Below are positions 36,655 to 47,559 of a stretch of 64,000 nt of DNA, in pieces. The position numbers were made by a program, and so were the translations under genes. How positions within the stretch are numbered: position 1 is the first letter of the stretch; each line of letters begins with the position of its first letter. Source of the stretch: Rugalucina vietnamica (taxonomy: Eukaryota > Mollusca > Bivalvia > Lucinida > Lucinidae); the NCBI GenBank assembly GCA_964017185.1, contig OZ024871.1:9726214-9790213 (forward strand), written 5' to 3'. Below the pieces are notes generated by a model, which saw only the letters and a program-made list of their open reading frames with translations, was not told the DNA's origin and ran no database searches.

Positions 36655-38120
36655 TTGTCATATATTTGATTCAACATTTTTATTTGCTAGTACTGCAGCT
36701 GCTATGTAGCCACCCTAAAAAGTCTACCAATACATCAACCATAGTGCAGATAATATTTTCATTTTGGTCAGGACTTTGAAATCAGCGAGGATATTGTGAG
36801 AAAGCAAAAAATCATTTTATTATATGGCAAGTGATGAAATATAGAGAAATATGTATTAAATATAACCAATATTTGAAAAAGTTATATTTTCACATGTGAA
36901 AATATAAAAAAGTTATATTTTCACATGTGAAAATATAAGATTTGGGAATACGCAAATTACAATTCCACCGTTTCATTTCTAATTTATACATAACTAAATT
37001 TTATAATCTATGCTATTGTTGACGCAATGAACGTTCACACACAATAGCGACGTAATGACGTGACGTACTGACGTCATTTAAGATTTTGACGTCATATGCT
37101 TTAGCGCGCAACGTTACAATGACTACATGCAATATAATAAAAAGAAAATTCAAGTTTTTGTCGTGAATATGACTTTTATTTCATCTCGTGAAGTGAAAAA
37201 TTATATATTTCATTCGTGCCTTCGGCACTCATGAAATATATAGAGGATATTTGCTTTTTTGAGGTGAATACCAAATATATTTCATCGAGTGAGTTGAAAA
37301 CATCAGAATTTTCACGAGTGCGCAGCACGAGTGAAAATTTTTATGTTTTCAACTCACGAGATGAAATATATTTGGTATTCACCGAAAAAAAGCAAATTTT
37401 CTTTTTATTTTATACAATACACGGGCATTTTCCAATTCACAAGGCAGGTGGTGAAAATGCAAAAACCAAAAATTTTTGAAAACACAAATAATTTTGGTAC
37501 CACATTGTTCCTTACGTTCTAACTAAGAAAATGAATACCCACACTTTATGTTTTCGTTCATAAATAACGGAGCTATAGGCGTTTGAATTTCTGAAGTGAG
37601 ACACATTTAATGACGTCAAGTAAATGGCAACGTCAGAAGTAATCCAAAATCTACAGTGACGATATAGGCTGATATCAGTCACTAGTGACTTTTGATATCA
37701 GTGAGATTTGATATCAGTGAAATTTCATATCAATGAAAATACCAATTTTATCAAGTTTTGATATACATTGGCTTTCACTGTAAAGTATAAAATAAACAAT
37801 TTTTTCACTTCACTCAATGAAATAAAACTCATATTCACTCCAAAAACTTGAATATCCTCTATATCTGTTATGATTCATTTTCTGTATATGAAGCCAAAGT
37901 AAAATACTGTTATTTGTGAAAATTTTAACAGGATAGTGGATGCAAAGACTAGCATTAACAAAGGAAGCCAAATATTTTAAACTTTGGTCAGAAGTTTTTA
38001 CAAACTAGAGGGTCACTGAGGAGGCTTGAGCGGCAAAACCGCGGTATGGACAATCCTCTTTCTCACCAATATGTTTGCTGCTCTTAAAGAATATCAGTTT
38101 TGATTTATTTTTATTTACAG
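36655..38120 (+). repeat. Satellite monomer split by a hairpin element
   Basis: 36660-36812 (ACTGCAGCTGCTATG, TACATCAACCATAGTGCAG) and 37995-38110 (GGGTCACTGAGGAGGCTTGA, AACCGCGGTATGG) are two parts of one ~370-bp satellite monomer; about 130 bp of its middle is missing. Both lie within element 2. Confidence 0.65.
36813..37994. mobile_element. Hairpin element type b with TGACGTCA cluster
   Basis: Contains two copies of the palindrome TTATATTTTCACATGTGAAA (36882-36940), a cluster of TGACGT sites at 37055-37105, a hairpin at about 37195-37245 around CGTGCCTTCGGCACTC, and a much longer hairpin at about 37250-37402 (arms GCTTTTTTGAGGTGAATACC and TTTCAACTCACGAGATGAAA, loop near GAGTGCGCAGCAC). 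It then has repeated GATATCAGTGA words (37670-37740) and ends near AATATCCTCTATAT. Open frames across it are products of the palindrome. Confidence 0.7.
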
Positions 38121-38940
38121 TTCATCCATAAAAAGTTTCAAACAAAGATTGTGGGTGCTTCTTTAATGGGCAAAAATCCACATTTTGTGATCAAAGATTA
38201 CCATTTGTGTCAAAAACTGCTTCAAGCCAGTCTATGAATCAAATAAATCGCGTCTAAAGTGCTTATATATGTTCATTAACAGTAACGTATGTAACGGCCA
38301 CACTGCCTTTAAATATGTCTTTATTGTTTGCATTCAATTCAATTCAACATACATTTGTGTGACAATGCCACAATAATAATATGACTTGGTAAAGAGGACT
38401 AAGTGAGGCCAGCTGCAAAATAAATCGAGCCTATCACATTTAAATGTAGTATTGTAACATATGTTTGTGAGCCTGAAAATCAGAATAAATATTATAACAG
38501 AAGTCATTGTGCTTCTAAAATGCTTAAAATGTTGACATTTGCTATTGATAATAACTAAAACATATGTTTCTGCATGAAAAAGGAATGAAAACACATATAT
38601 AGGTATCAATACCGTTATTGTAACGTATGTAACATGCCTTTACATATGAAGCATATCTTGGATTGAAGCAAATAATTCCAAAGGCTGAAAAGTGATGTTA
38701 TGAGAATATTTAAGGTAAAAATCACCAATGGAATTGGTTCTGAGGGTACTTGACCATTGAAACCAGATGGTAAGTTAGCAAAATTTGGGTAACATATGTA
38801 ATTTTGATGTTACATGGTAACGCGACACTTCTCAGAAGGCTAACATGTCTCATTTTGTGGCTTAGATATTGCTCTATAAGGAAATCATAGTGGCCAAAAT
38901 TCCCCCTAGGGGGGGGAGGGGGGTCTATGGCCATCCCAAG

Positions 38941-39300
38941 GACTAATGATTCATTAAGAACAAACAAATAAATCATAATAAACACTAAGATGAATCAAAA
39001 ACAAGGTCTAGACCCAATAAGCTGCCCGGAAATGAAGATCCCCGGGCGCCAGACAACATCGCTGAAGAAATATACTAGTTCAACCCCGGTAGGACAAGCA
39101 ACAGACAAAAAGCTGTGGACCCAACCAACTACAACTAATAGCTTTAAGTCGGGGCCATCATAGAGTCTGACGCCCGATTAGCAGGCGTACTATGAAAGAA
39201 AGAAGAAGCATAGTTATCAACCATTACTGGCTTACAAACTAAGCATAGAGACTTTTTATTATACCCTATACATTTGTAACGTGTGATGATTTTTCTTAAC
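38941..39300 (-). mobile_element. YLDD-type retroelement ORF end and UTR, diverged
   Basis: Minus-strand match to about 310-660 and 3190-3560: AATGATTCATTAAGAAC, AGCTGCCCGG, CCCCGGGCGCC, ACCCAACCAACT, GGCCATCATAGAGTCTGACG, and GTTATCAACCATTA from the ORF end. The match stops abruptly at element 2. Confidence 0.72.
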
Positions 39301-39649
39301 TGAATGGTTGATGCATTTTCGATTTGGTTTGTGATGCTTCATGATTTTGTGGAAAAAATACCAAGAACAGAATATTTATTCATTCCCAATCACATATAAA
39401 TTTTAGTGCGCTAAATTTTAATGAACCGTCAAAACAATTTGATATTATTACGCTTTCATAGAGTTTAATGAAATTTCAATAGCATGAATTAAACATAAAG
39501 CTGCCAATCATGAAAGTGAATTTCAAGGTTAATTACACAAATAGCAGATATGACACTCATAGGTGTTACATATATTTTATCAAATGTATCATAAAACGAA
39601 GGTAGTTTCTGTAGCAAAATTACTTTATTTCACCATTATTATTTTTCAA
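39301..39649 (+). repeat. Dispersed repeat with mariner-like empty site
   Basis: 39345-39570 matches 16905-16948 joined to 17984-18180 with a single TA, giving the related empty site for the 16949-17983 element. Confidence 0.65.
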
Positions 39650-40078
39650 TTAAGAAATGAATTTCATTTTTCTGGTGTTCATGGAGCTATGAACCGCAGT
39701 GGGTCGCGTGCAAAGTGAATGAACCCCGAAGGGGTTCATGTAAACTTTGCTAGCGACCCACTGCGGTTCATAGCTCCATGAACATCAGAAAAATTAAACT
39801 CATTGCTTATATTTATATTCATTTCACTCTATTGCTTGTTGAAAAATCATCAAGGCGACCACATTTACAAGCAAATAGATAATTTACACACAGTGTGTAT
39901 TCAAACAGCGGAACGGCGTCGACGTTTACAACGTCCAATCCGATTGGCAAAAGCATTGTATTCTGACGTCAAGTTTGACGTCATGTGACGTCGCGTGACA
40001 CGATGTTGTTCATGGAAGTATGAACACAGATGAACATCTAATGGTTCATCTAAGGAGGTTTTAGAAAAATGTAAATAT
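39650..40078. mobile_element. Hairpin element type c, copy 1
   Basis: Begins TTAAGAAATGAATTTCAT. A ~105-bp double hairpin at about 39680-39786 has outer arms TTCATGGAGCTATGAACCGC and its complement around an inner palindrome ATGAACCCCGAAGGGGTTCA. A body follows with TGACGTC sites at 39963-39995, ending GGAGGTTTTAGAAAAATGTA. The second copy is at 51868-52293. Non-coding. Confidence 0.82.
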
Positions 40079-40822
40079 TCGATCATAAACGCCGTACAAG
40101 TGGTTAGCTGTCATTTTTGCCTATTTCAGTAACTGCAGAAAGAATTGGAGAATAAATAGACAAACGTCTACCTATGTATCAGCAGGAGGCTTCTAATAAT
40201 TGCTCAGTCATTAAATGTAGGTAAAGTTAATCATAACATAGTTGATAGTAACTGATGCTTTCCATAAAAGTGTAAAAACTCTTTCAGTTGATACTTTCTA
40301 AGGTAAGGATGATTAAATATTTTTCTTCAGTTTTGTTTCACGTGTGATAACATCATACATTTCATTTATTCATTTTCGAATGATTTCAATCTAATTTACT
40401 ACCTTTGTTTGGAGCATACGGAATATGGAAATAGTTTAATCATGCATATGGGCGGAATAGAAAATACGCAACACGTCTTTGTTTGATTTGATAATTCCCG
40501 AATGTTCTATTTTCGCCCAAAATTAACATGTAAAATGTTGCAAAAATACTAAAATAATAACGCAAGAAAGTTCCTACATTATTTATTATACAATAGTACT
40601 TCTATACCTTTCCCAAGTGATCCCTTGGTACAAGCACAAGTCCGATTATATTTTAAGCAAATGTTTCATTTATCAGCGGAAGTGGGCACTTCTGCCTGTC
40701 TAGACAACGGTTGTTAGTGGTCTCTATGCGCACTCCAAAATGTCCAGAAGAAGCATGTTCTTACTCGAGCATTGACTGATTTTGTACTCGAACACTTTAC
40801 ATAGAGCATGTTTTCATAATGA
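40079..40822 (+). repeat. Large dispersed repeat unit
   Basis: Parallels 19580-19990 and carries the GGAAGTGGGCACTTCTG segment at 40678. Non-coding. Confidence 0.6.
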
Positions 40823-41209
40823 GTTCAGAGCACAGGCGCTCGACGACTGGACTCATTTTTTTTTTTTTTTTTTTTTTTGCATTTTCACCCGTTTGGAGAC
40901 CCTTACGATATGTTCATGCAATTATTTTACCTTAAAAACCTTTTCTATCAGTCCTCAATCAACCCTCGTCTATGGGCTACTATATAGACAAGGTCGGAAA
41001 CGCGGTGTCCTAGTTTGATTGGGGTCATGGGATTCCCCGCATCTCAAACTCGTACTTCACCCTTTACCGTTATTTCAATGCTGGCTGTCAACACATGAGT
41101 GTCTATATAGTAGCCCATAGACGAGGGTTGATTGAGGACTGATAGAAAAGGTTTTTAAGGTAAAATAATTGCATGAACATATCGTAAGGGTCTCCAAACG
41201 GGTGAAAAT

Positions 41210-41242
<33 letters not shown>

Positions 41243-41273
41243 AGTCCAGTCGTCGAGCGCCTGTGGTTCAGAG
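40823..41273. mobile_element. Fold-back element with 8-bp target duplication
   Basis: Element 40831-41265 (435 bp) starts CACAGGCGCTCGACGACTGG and ends with its complement. The two ~160-bp arms are almost identical and include a T- or A-run and GGTGAAAATGCA; a ~115-bp spacer separates them. Direct repeats GTTCAGAG at 40823-40830 and 41266-41273 form a perfect 8-bp target duplication, compatible with hAT or another 8-bp superfamily. No coding capacity. High arm identity suggests recent origin or gene conversion between arms. Confidence 0.88.
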
Positions 41274-41489
41274 GCCCCGCAAAATAAAAAGCAAGCAACG
41301 ATCAGTAAGTAACATGGGCAAGTGAAACAAAAGTGAAGCACGAACGCAGCGACAGTAAATCATCCTATTTACATCTGCACTTGTTCTCTTATGGACGGCA
41401 GCAGTTACTGTCCTCAATATACGAGCACGTATGATTAATTTTACATACACGGAATGAAATTGACGTTCCACTGAACTGGTAACTATCCT
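41274..41489. repeat. Dispersed repeat unit
   Basis: 41270-41290 matches 23410-23440; 41340-41440 resembles the inverse of 19580-19700. No gene. Confidence 0.5.
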
Positions 41490-41582
41490 CTGCAGCTGAA
41501 GTTGTGCCGTGTGGCGGCCCTAAAAAGTCTCCCCGTACATCATCCATAGTGCAGGTTATATTTTCGTTTTGGTCCTTTCAGA

Positions 41583-42236
41583 TCAGGTAGCAAGGGATAG
41601 TAAATTTGGTCCCTATGCTGGCTGCGGCCAGTTTCAATATTTGATTGTTAATAAGAAGCTCATGTGTCAGCATGCAATTACTTTCTCTGTTCAAAAGTGT
41701 TCTAGATAAGATTAAAATCTGATTTAGACAACAAACATTCAACTGCAACTGTTCTCAGGCTGACAGTTACAGTTTTATTTTTTACCCCACCCACTAATTT
41801 TTGCATAGAAAAATGCAAGAAAACTCTGAACTGTCAAACGGTACAGCAAATTACTTGCAAACACAAGGCATCCAGTGCATGTCTGGTTTAATTCATCAGT
41901 CAAATAGAATAAAGAAAATGAATACCAAAGTACCTCACAACCAGTAAACTTTTTCAGTAATCGTCTCCGAAAAATACCCACTTTTTAAACCCGGAAGCAC
42001 ACACTGCAGATTTCAAAAGCCGCAATGACCTTGGCCTTTCATCATGCATACAGAGCTAGCATTTGGATCAAGAATTTTAGCCATTTTTGACAAAAACAAT
42101 TGTTCTAAAAATGAAAATGAACCAATCTTATTTATTCATTGCATTTTAGAGGAACAATGATGGCTTTTTCAACCCCTATGCTAAAATATCTTTAAAATCC
42201 TCCGGGACCAGTACGAAACTATCCCTTGCCACCTCA
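41583..42236. mobile_element. TIR element with 3-bp duplication in satellite
   Basis: Element 41586-42233 (648 bp). Ends GGTAGCAAGGGATAGT and, inverted, GGTGGCAAGGGATAGT; inner GGTCCC is shared. Flanked by TCA at 41583-41585 and 42234-42236. Other monomers read GAGATCAGCGAGGATATT across the site with a single TCA. A 3-bp duplication fits PIF/Harbinger-like elements, though TCA departs from their usual TWA. No coding. Confidence 0.82.
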
Positions 42237-42480
42237 GCAAGGATATTCTGAGAAATCAGAAATTTATTATCAGTTAAGATTCAATTTCTAATCAATGTTT
42301 AGCATATTTGGTCCCATTTAGATAATACTAGTCTTTGTATAGACTACCCTGTTGAAAGTTGCAAAATTTAAGTAATTCTCTTTGGCACCATGTTGCCAAA
42401 TGTAAAGGGTCACTGACGAGACTTTAATAGTCGAAACCGCGGTATGGCCCATCTCCTTTCTCATTAATATATTCACTGTA

Positions 42481-42791
42481 AAACCGGTTTAAGCCCGCCA
42501 GTAACTTTGTGTTACTGATCGTTCCAAGTCGATACTTCTGTGGTGGTTCTTTTTCTTTTATGTCTTGGTGTTTAAAAATTTTTTGTGCTGTTGGCGCCGT
42601 ATGTATGTTTTCATATTTTTAGTTAAGGTAACTGAGTGGCCACCTATTGGGAAAATAACTGCTCATTCGGCTTACGATATGTTTCATGGTGTGAGTACCT
42701 GATTGTTAGTTTGGTTTTTTCCCACCTCGGTTTTTGGAGTGGGAATCTTTTTCTGATTGCGCCTTTTCCTAATCTTTGCCTACTTGTACCT
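42481..42791 (+). mobile_element. YLDD-type retroelement 3' UTR in satellite, no target duplication
   Basis: Begins TAAAACCGGTTTAAGCCCG and ends CTTGTACCTT. The satellite site normally reads TTCACTGCTCTTAAAGGAT; here TTCACTG precedes and CTTAAAGG follows the element, so about two bases are missing and no duplication is present. Confidence 0.82.
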
Positions 42792-43640
42792 TCTTAAAGG
42801 ATCTCAGATTTGATTTGTTATTACTGCAGCTGGTGTTGTGCCGTGTGGCGGCCCTAAAAAGTCTCTCCGTACATCATCCATAGTGGTCCTCTGAGATCAG
42901 CAGGGTATTCTGAGAAATCAGTTAAGATTCATTTTCTAACCAATGTTTAGCATATTTGGTCCCATTTAGATAATACTAGTCTTTGTATAGACTACCCTGT
43001 TGAAAGTTGCAAAATTTAAGTAATTCTCTGGCTCCATGTTGCCAAATGTAAAGGGTCACTGACGAGACTTTAATAGTCGAAACCGCGGTATGGCCCATCT
43101 CCTTTCTCATTAATGTGTTCACTGCTCTTAAAGGATCTCAGATTTAATTTTTATTTGCTATTACTGCAGCTGGTGTTGTGCCGTGTGGCGGCCCTAAAAA
43201 GTCTCCCCGTACATCATCCATAGTGCAGGTTATATTTTCTTTTGGGTCCTCTCATATCAGCGAGGATATTCTGAGAAATCAGAAATTTATTATCAGTTAA
43301 GATTCATTTTCTAACCAATGTTTAGCATATTTGGTCCCATTTAAATAATACTAGTCTTTGTATAGACTACCCTGTTGAAAGTTGCAAAATTTAAGTAATT
43401 CTCTGGCTCCATGTTGCCAAATGTAAAGGATCACTGACGAGACTTTAATAGTGGCGGTATGGCCCATCCCCTTTCTTATTAATGTGTTCACTGCTCTTAA
43501 AGGATCTCAGATTTAATTTTTATTTAATAGTCGAAACCGCGGTATGGCCCATCACATTTCTCATTAATGTGTTCACTGCTCTTTTAAAAAAGATCTCAGT
43601 TTTAATTTTTATTTACTATACTCTGAGCAATTTATAAGAA

Positions 43641-43989
43641 GCCTTACGCCTGCACGCTGATATAGACGGATGGCGTTTACATAAACTTTCTAGAATTACT
43701 AAAATATGTTAAGTGACTTCTGTTTTCGACGAAAAACGTTGCAAACGTGGCTTTTAAGTGCGTTAATGCTTTTATTTAAGTTCATCATGATGCATTTGTT
43801 CACTGACATGGTCTGTCCTGTCTGACAACTGCAAACCAGCATATTTTTATTCACGATTTTATTTTATCCTTGTGTGTAACCGACGTTGTTTCGATGCCTG
43901 CCTGTCAAATTGTGCGATTGACATAAACGACGCATTTGCACATGATGGCTTTATCTAAGAGAAACAGGAAAACACATAATGGTCATTCA
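43641..43989 (-). repeat. Dispersed repeat, inverted relative to 12.45 kb
   Basis: About 43800-43990 is the reverse complement of about 12450-12640 (CGTTGTTTCGATGCCTG, GACGCATTTGCACATGA, ACACATAATGGTCATTCA). Confidence 0.65.
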
Positions 43990-45600
43990 ATATTCGTTCA
44001 ATTGTATTGCTGTCAGGAAACATGGAATCAGTCTGTCGAATAATAAATAAATGCCTGTATCAGCACCCTGAAAAACATCCATGAGCACGGCGGAAAACGT
44101 CATGTTGAACATACGGCTGTTTGACCCCATTTGTCACATGAAAAGGTTCAGAGCTTCCTGTCAGTCTGAACACGAATCAGTGTGACATTATGAAATTACC
44201 GCTGTTATGAGTGTGGGTAGACAGCCAAACTTTGCCATAATTTTCCAGAGTCTGTCACGACTGACTGTGTTGAAAGCCTTTGCGAGGTCGACCAATGTCA
44301 TGAATAGGCATACATTTTGTTATTGACATTACGCTTGAAGTTGTCTTGCTGTGAATACCAATTATTTTGTCCTTCTGTTTCCTGAACTCACACTGACGTT
44401 CTGTGATAAGTCCCGCCTGATCAAGATGCATATTCAGGCGATTCAACGGGATTTTGCTACTAACTTTCAAGCGGTTGCAAGGAGAGAAATGTCACAGACT
44501 TGAGGGTTTTCTTCCCACTTGTGTAAGTTGATTATGGATGCATCCTTTAAATCTTGTGGGATAGCCTCCTTTCTCCACATACATTAGTGACACATCCCTC
44601 TGTCAGTTTCTCTGCCATGGGTAGTCCCCAGACTTATAGACCTCGGCCGCATCTCTGCACCTAGAGCCTCACCAGATGGCAGCTGTTGAGCTGCTTTTCT
44701 TGTTTCCTAGAGGATAATTAGAGTCCGTCGATAGCATCATGATTGATACTTGTTGGGTGATTGAGCACACTGTTAAAGTGTTCTGTCCACCTTTTCTAGA
44801 TAGCATCTTTATCTGTAAGAAGAGTGCTTCCATCTGCATTGAGCAATGTGCATGGTTTACTCCAGAACTCTGGTTCTCAATGTGTCATGGAACTTCTTCA
44901 TGTCCTTTCTGTCGACAAAAGGTTGAATTTCCTCTGCTGTCTTTCTCAGCCAGGAGTCTAGTGTGAAGCAGTGTAGCCACTGTTACTAGTGGCTACCTTG
45001 CTTGGTATTCAGCATTAAAGGCAAGCACTGGGACATGCATGTCTTTCTCAGCCAGGAGTCTTGTATGTCTCCGAGCTTGGTCTGGACTGTCTCACAAATA
45101 TTGCTGTAGGCTGCTTTCTTGTAGACTGAGCAAGTATCATCCGGATGTGACTTGTGCGACTAGTGCTTTTTTTTTTCAAGAAGCCTCGGAATTTCCGCAT
45201 CATTCTCGTCAAACCAATTTTGATGTTTACTTGATGGATGTTCAAAAGTAGTTGCAGGTGAAGAATTAATGCAAATGTGAAAAACTGTCCTATTTTCTTC
45301 TGAGTCCTCTGAACTGAAATTTATTACATCAATTTGGTTCCAAATGACATTTCTGAAAACTTGTCTCATGCTGTCTTGCTTTTATTTGCTAGAGCCTCAC
45401 CAATTTGGTTCCAAATGACATTTCTGAAAACTTGTCTCATGCTGTCTTGCTTCAGCTTTGAGATGCCCAGTCTCTTAGGAGCTTTCTTGCCTTGATGTCG
45501 CCTCGCAGACTGGATTCTTAGGTTGACCAGAAGTAACCACACATGTAAAAAATACTTTAAAAAGCAAACTCCCGTCACCTGAACAAAACTTAATACAGGA
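43990..45600 (-). mobile_element. Decayed LINE (RTE/craniofacial-like), copy B
   Basis: Minus-strand counterpart of 10080-11830. Readable fragments: LNMHLDQAGLITERQCEFRK (about 44400), AKAFNTVSRDRLWKIMAKFG (about 44240-44290; an RT segment), HQNWFDENDAEIPRLLEKK (about 45165-45230) and FSSEDSEENRTVFH (about 45290). It carries the same truncated SINE with the same flanks as copy A. At 45367-45440 a ~60-bp segment (CCAATTTGGTTCCAAATGAC) is locally duplicated. Confidence 0.72.
44939..45055 (+). mobile_element. Truncated SINE with 16-bp target duplication (copy B)
   Basis: Flanked by TGTCTTTCTCAGCCAG at 44939-44954 and 45040-45055, the complement of the repeats in copy A. The body has CTAGTGGCTACCTTGCTTGG and CAGCATTAAAGGCAAG. 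Confidence 0.82.
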
Positions 45601-45654
45601 GTGCAGCTGCTTTGATAAAATGTTGTAAAACTACTTTGAATGTTGTAAAACTAC

Positions 45655-45797
45655 TACTGAGTGGCCACCTATTGGATGTATTCATGGTATAAGTACCTTA
45701 TTGTTATTAGCTTGTTTTCTTTCCCGCCTCGGTTTTTGGAATGGGAATCTTTTTCTGATTGCGCCTTTTCCTGATCGGTGCCTACTTTACCTTTTCT
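45655..45797 (+). mobile_element. YLDD-type retroelement 3' UTR fragment
   Basis: From GAGTGGCCACCTATTGG to GCCTACTTTACCTTTTC. It is absent from the paralogous place near 10060, so it post-dates separation of the two blocks. Confidence 0.72.
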
Positions 45798-46205
45798 TGA
45801 AGCATCGTTGTCGGACTTTTAGGGAATCCATCTTCAGAACTTGACATATACAATTGAATTTACATTATTAGAATAAGTTTTATATCACTATATATGGACA
45901 TTGAATTGCGGAATGTCAAATTCATATTTCATTTATTTTCTTAAAGTTAATTCTGAATTCTTTTAGCTACAAAACCTATTGCTATACATGACTCAACAGT
46001 GAGTAACGTTTATTTCTACGCTACTTTCAAGGTCTTGATCATAGTTAGCTTAGCTATTTCTTTTCTGGTTGACTATCAAGCTAAAAATTCTCGATTGTTT
46101 TTTCCAAATCAACTATCAGTGGACTTGTTGTGATACAAATGCTTAGTAAACCAACTTGTTGCCAGACCCGTCTGAATCTTTTTCTTATTGTCTCTAATTA
46201 AAAAT
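45798..46205 (-). repeat. Large dispersed repeat unit, inverted
   Basis: 45835-45915 and 46005-46045 are reverse complements of 9935-10020 and 9770-9810. Confidence 0.62.
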
Positions 46206-46410
46206 GAGCCGCCCAATCAGAAATAAGAAAACAACCGATTTGAGTATGCAAAGGCACAGATCAGATGTGCTTTTATCAGCGCCTTTGCTTCCGCTCCATA
46301 GATTGTTGTGCAATATCTCTTCTTCCAATATCAAAAATTTCGAGTTTCTAGCCTTCATCTGTGAGTGTACAGCCCGGTTTGTCCCGAACCTTGTGGGAAC
46401 CCCAGACAAG
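46206..46410 (+). mobile_element. GAGCC-TIR MITE, decayed copy
   Basis: Starts GAGCCGCCCAATCAG and contains AGGCACAGATCAG, ATCAGCGCCTTTGCTT and CAGCCCGGTTTGTCCCGAAC. The right end is degraded, so no duplication can be defined. A 108-residue frame across it is fortuitous. Confidence 0.68.
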
Positions 46411-47559
46411 AATCAAAAAATATATCAGAAAAAGCGCTTCATAACAAATCAATCACTGCACGTGTATGTGCATGATTTATCTGGTCATTGTGGAGTGCAG
46501 TGTGCCAATAGACAAACAGACGATATCTAGACTGGTAGAAGTGCCCACTTCCGGTGATAAATGAAACTTTAGTTTAAAATACATTTGAGCTTCTGAAGAA
46601 TTGGTCGGTTCATATATCATGATATCACCTGAAATGCTTTGCACGACTTTGGAAACGTCCGAAACACACTATGTGCACAGTCAAAAGCAGCCCATTACCA
46701 TAATTTACTTTGGCTGTAGTAACCTGAATTTTGCTCTTTTTTCAAAATGATTCGCCCCTTTCCTTGGTGACGATCGACTTATCAAACCATATTAGTCTCT
46801 AAATTCATCAATGTTGTTTTATTACATTTTGCAAAATTCAATACGACAATTTAGACGGCGTTACAAGTGGCAGACGAAACACTTCTTGTAACTCGTTTTA
46901 TAAACTCCGCCTTAATTAAATGCAAAGCATGCCTGTTTAAAACAAAGTCCATATGCCGGTTCTAAAAACAAAAGTAGTAAATCAGATCGCAATCATTTGA
47001 AAAATGAATAAAAAAAATATATGATATAGTATTACACGTGGAACTCGGCACGACATTTTATACTTATGGAATTAAAATACGCAAAGCATTAAATTTCAAC
47101 TAGATGGTATGTATTTGGCGTTCTGAGAAAATCCGTTTTCGAAATGACTTAAAGCACATCTCTATCTCAGTACTAGTACATTTTAGCTGTCTCAAAATGC
47201 TAATCATTTCTGCATTTAGCTAATAGAAATGTACAACTCATATTTACTTCCATATAAGAAAATGATGAGCTAGGTGTCAACTGTCAGAGACAAAAATAGC
47301 CGAGCAGGTGTTAATTTCAGGAAGATATCAAGAGTAATTATAGTCTGCTGCATTGATAAAAAAAATGCAGGGAATTAAGTGCTGATTTAATATTTTGTAC
47401 GGTGAGTGCAAATACATTTTTTTCACTGGTGAATTTGCATATTGTTACATGCCCAAACAAAATGACCGCCTGAACAGAACCTTAGGCCTATTCAGAGTCA
47501 AACTATTTTAAAAGGTGGGTGAGAAAAATAATCCATGATGGTGTTGAAGCCTGTTGAAG
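46411..47559. repeat. Dispersed repeat and unassigned sequence
   Basis: 46535-46570 is the inverted GGAAGTGGG segment; 46930-47060 is the inverse of 40330-40450. Nothing recognisable in 47060-47559. Confidence 0.5.

Larger units (their letters stand above)
34113..38940. mobile_element. Large GTAAC-motif element (element 2), ~4.8 kb
   Basis: Terminal inverted repeats of about 150 bp, diverged: left GGCCAGATATGG, a C-run, GGGGGAATTTTG, ACATGTTAGCC, GTGTCGCGTAACC; right, inverted, TGGCCATAG, a C-run, AGGGGGAATTTTGG, ACATGTTAGCC, GTGTCGCGTTACC. GTAAC-N4-GTAAC motifs (or GTTAC-N4-GTTAC on the other strand) recur about ten times inside. The left flank begins with a scrap of the minus-strand retroelement 3' end and the right flank continues the retroelement, so it inserted there with loss of UTR sequence. 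No transposase was recognised. End positions are approximate. Confidence 0.72.
41490..43640 (+). repeat. ~370-bp satellite array 3
   Basis: The clearest array: CTTAAAGGATCTCAG at 43127 and 43496 (369 bp), and at 42793 (334 bp earlier; that monomer has an internal deletion). Diagnostic segments are GTGCCGTGTGGCGGCCCTAA, CCCCGTACATCATCCATAGT, TTTAGCATATTTGG and CCGCGGTATGGCCCATC. It is interrupted by a TIR element and a retroelement UTR. Adjacent monomers give the uninterrupted sequence for both. Confidence 0.88.

Noticed and set aside
37216..37522. Overlapping frames of 63-87 codons
   Set aside because: They follow the long hairpin of element b and exist because both arms are open by symmetry.
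46204..46530. 108-codon plus-strand frame as a host exon
   Set aside because: Its first 65 codons lie in a decayed GAGCC MITE; the translation has no known motif.
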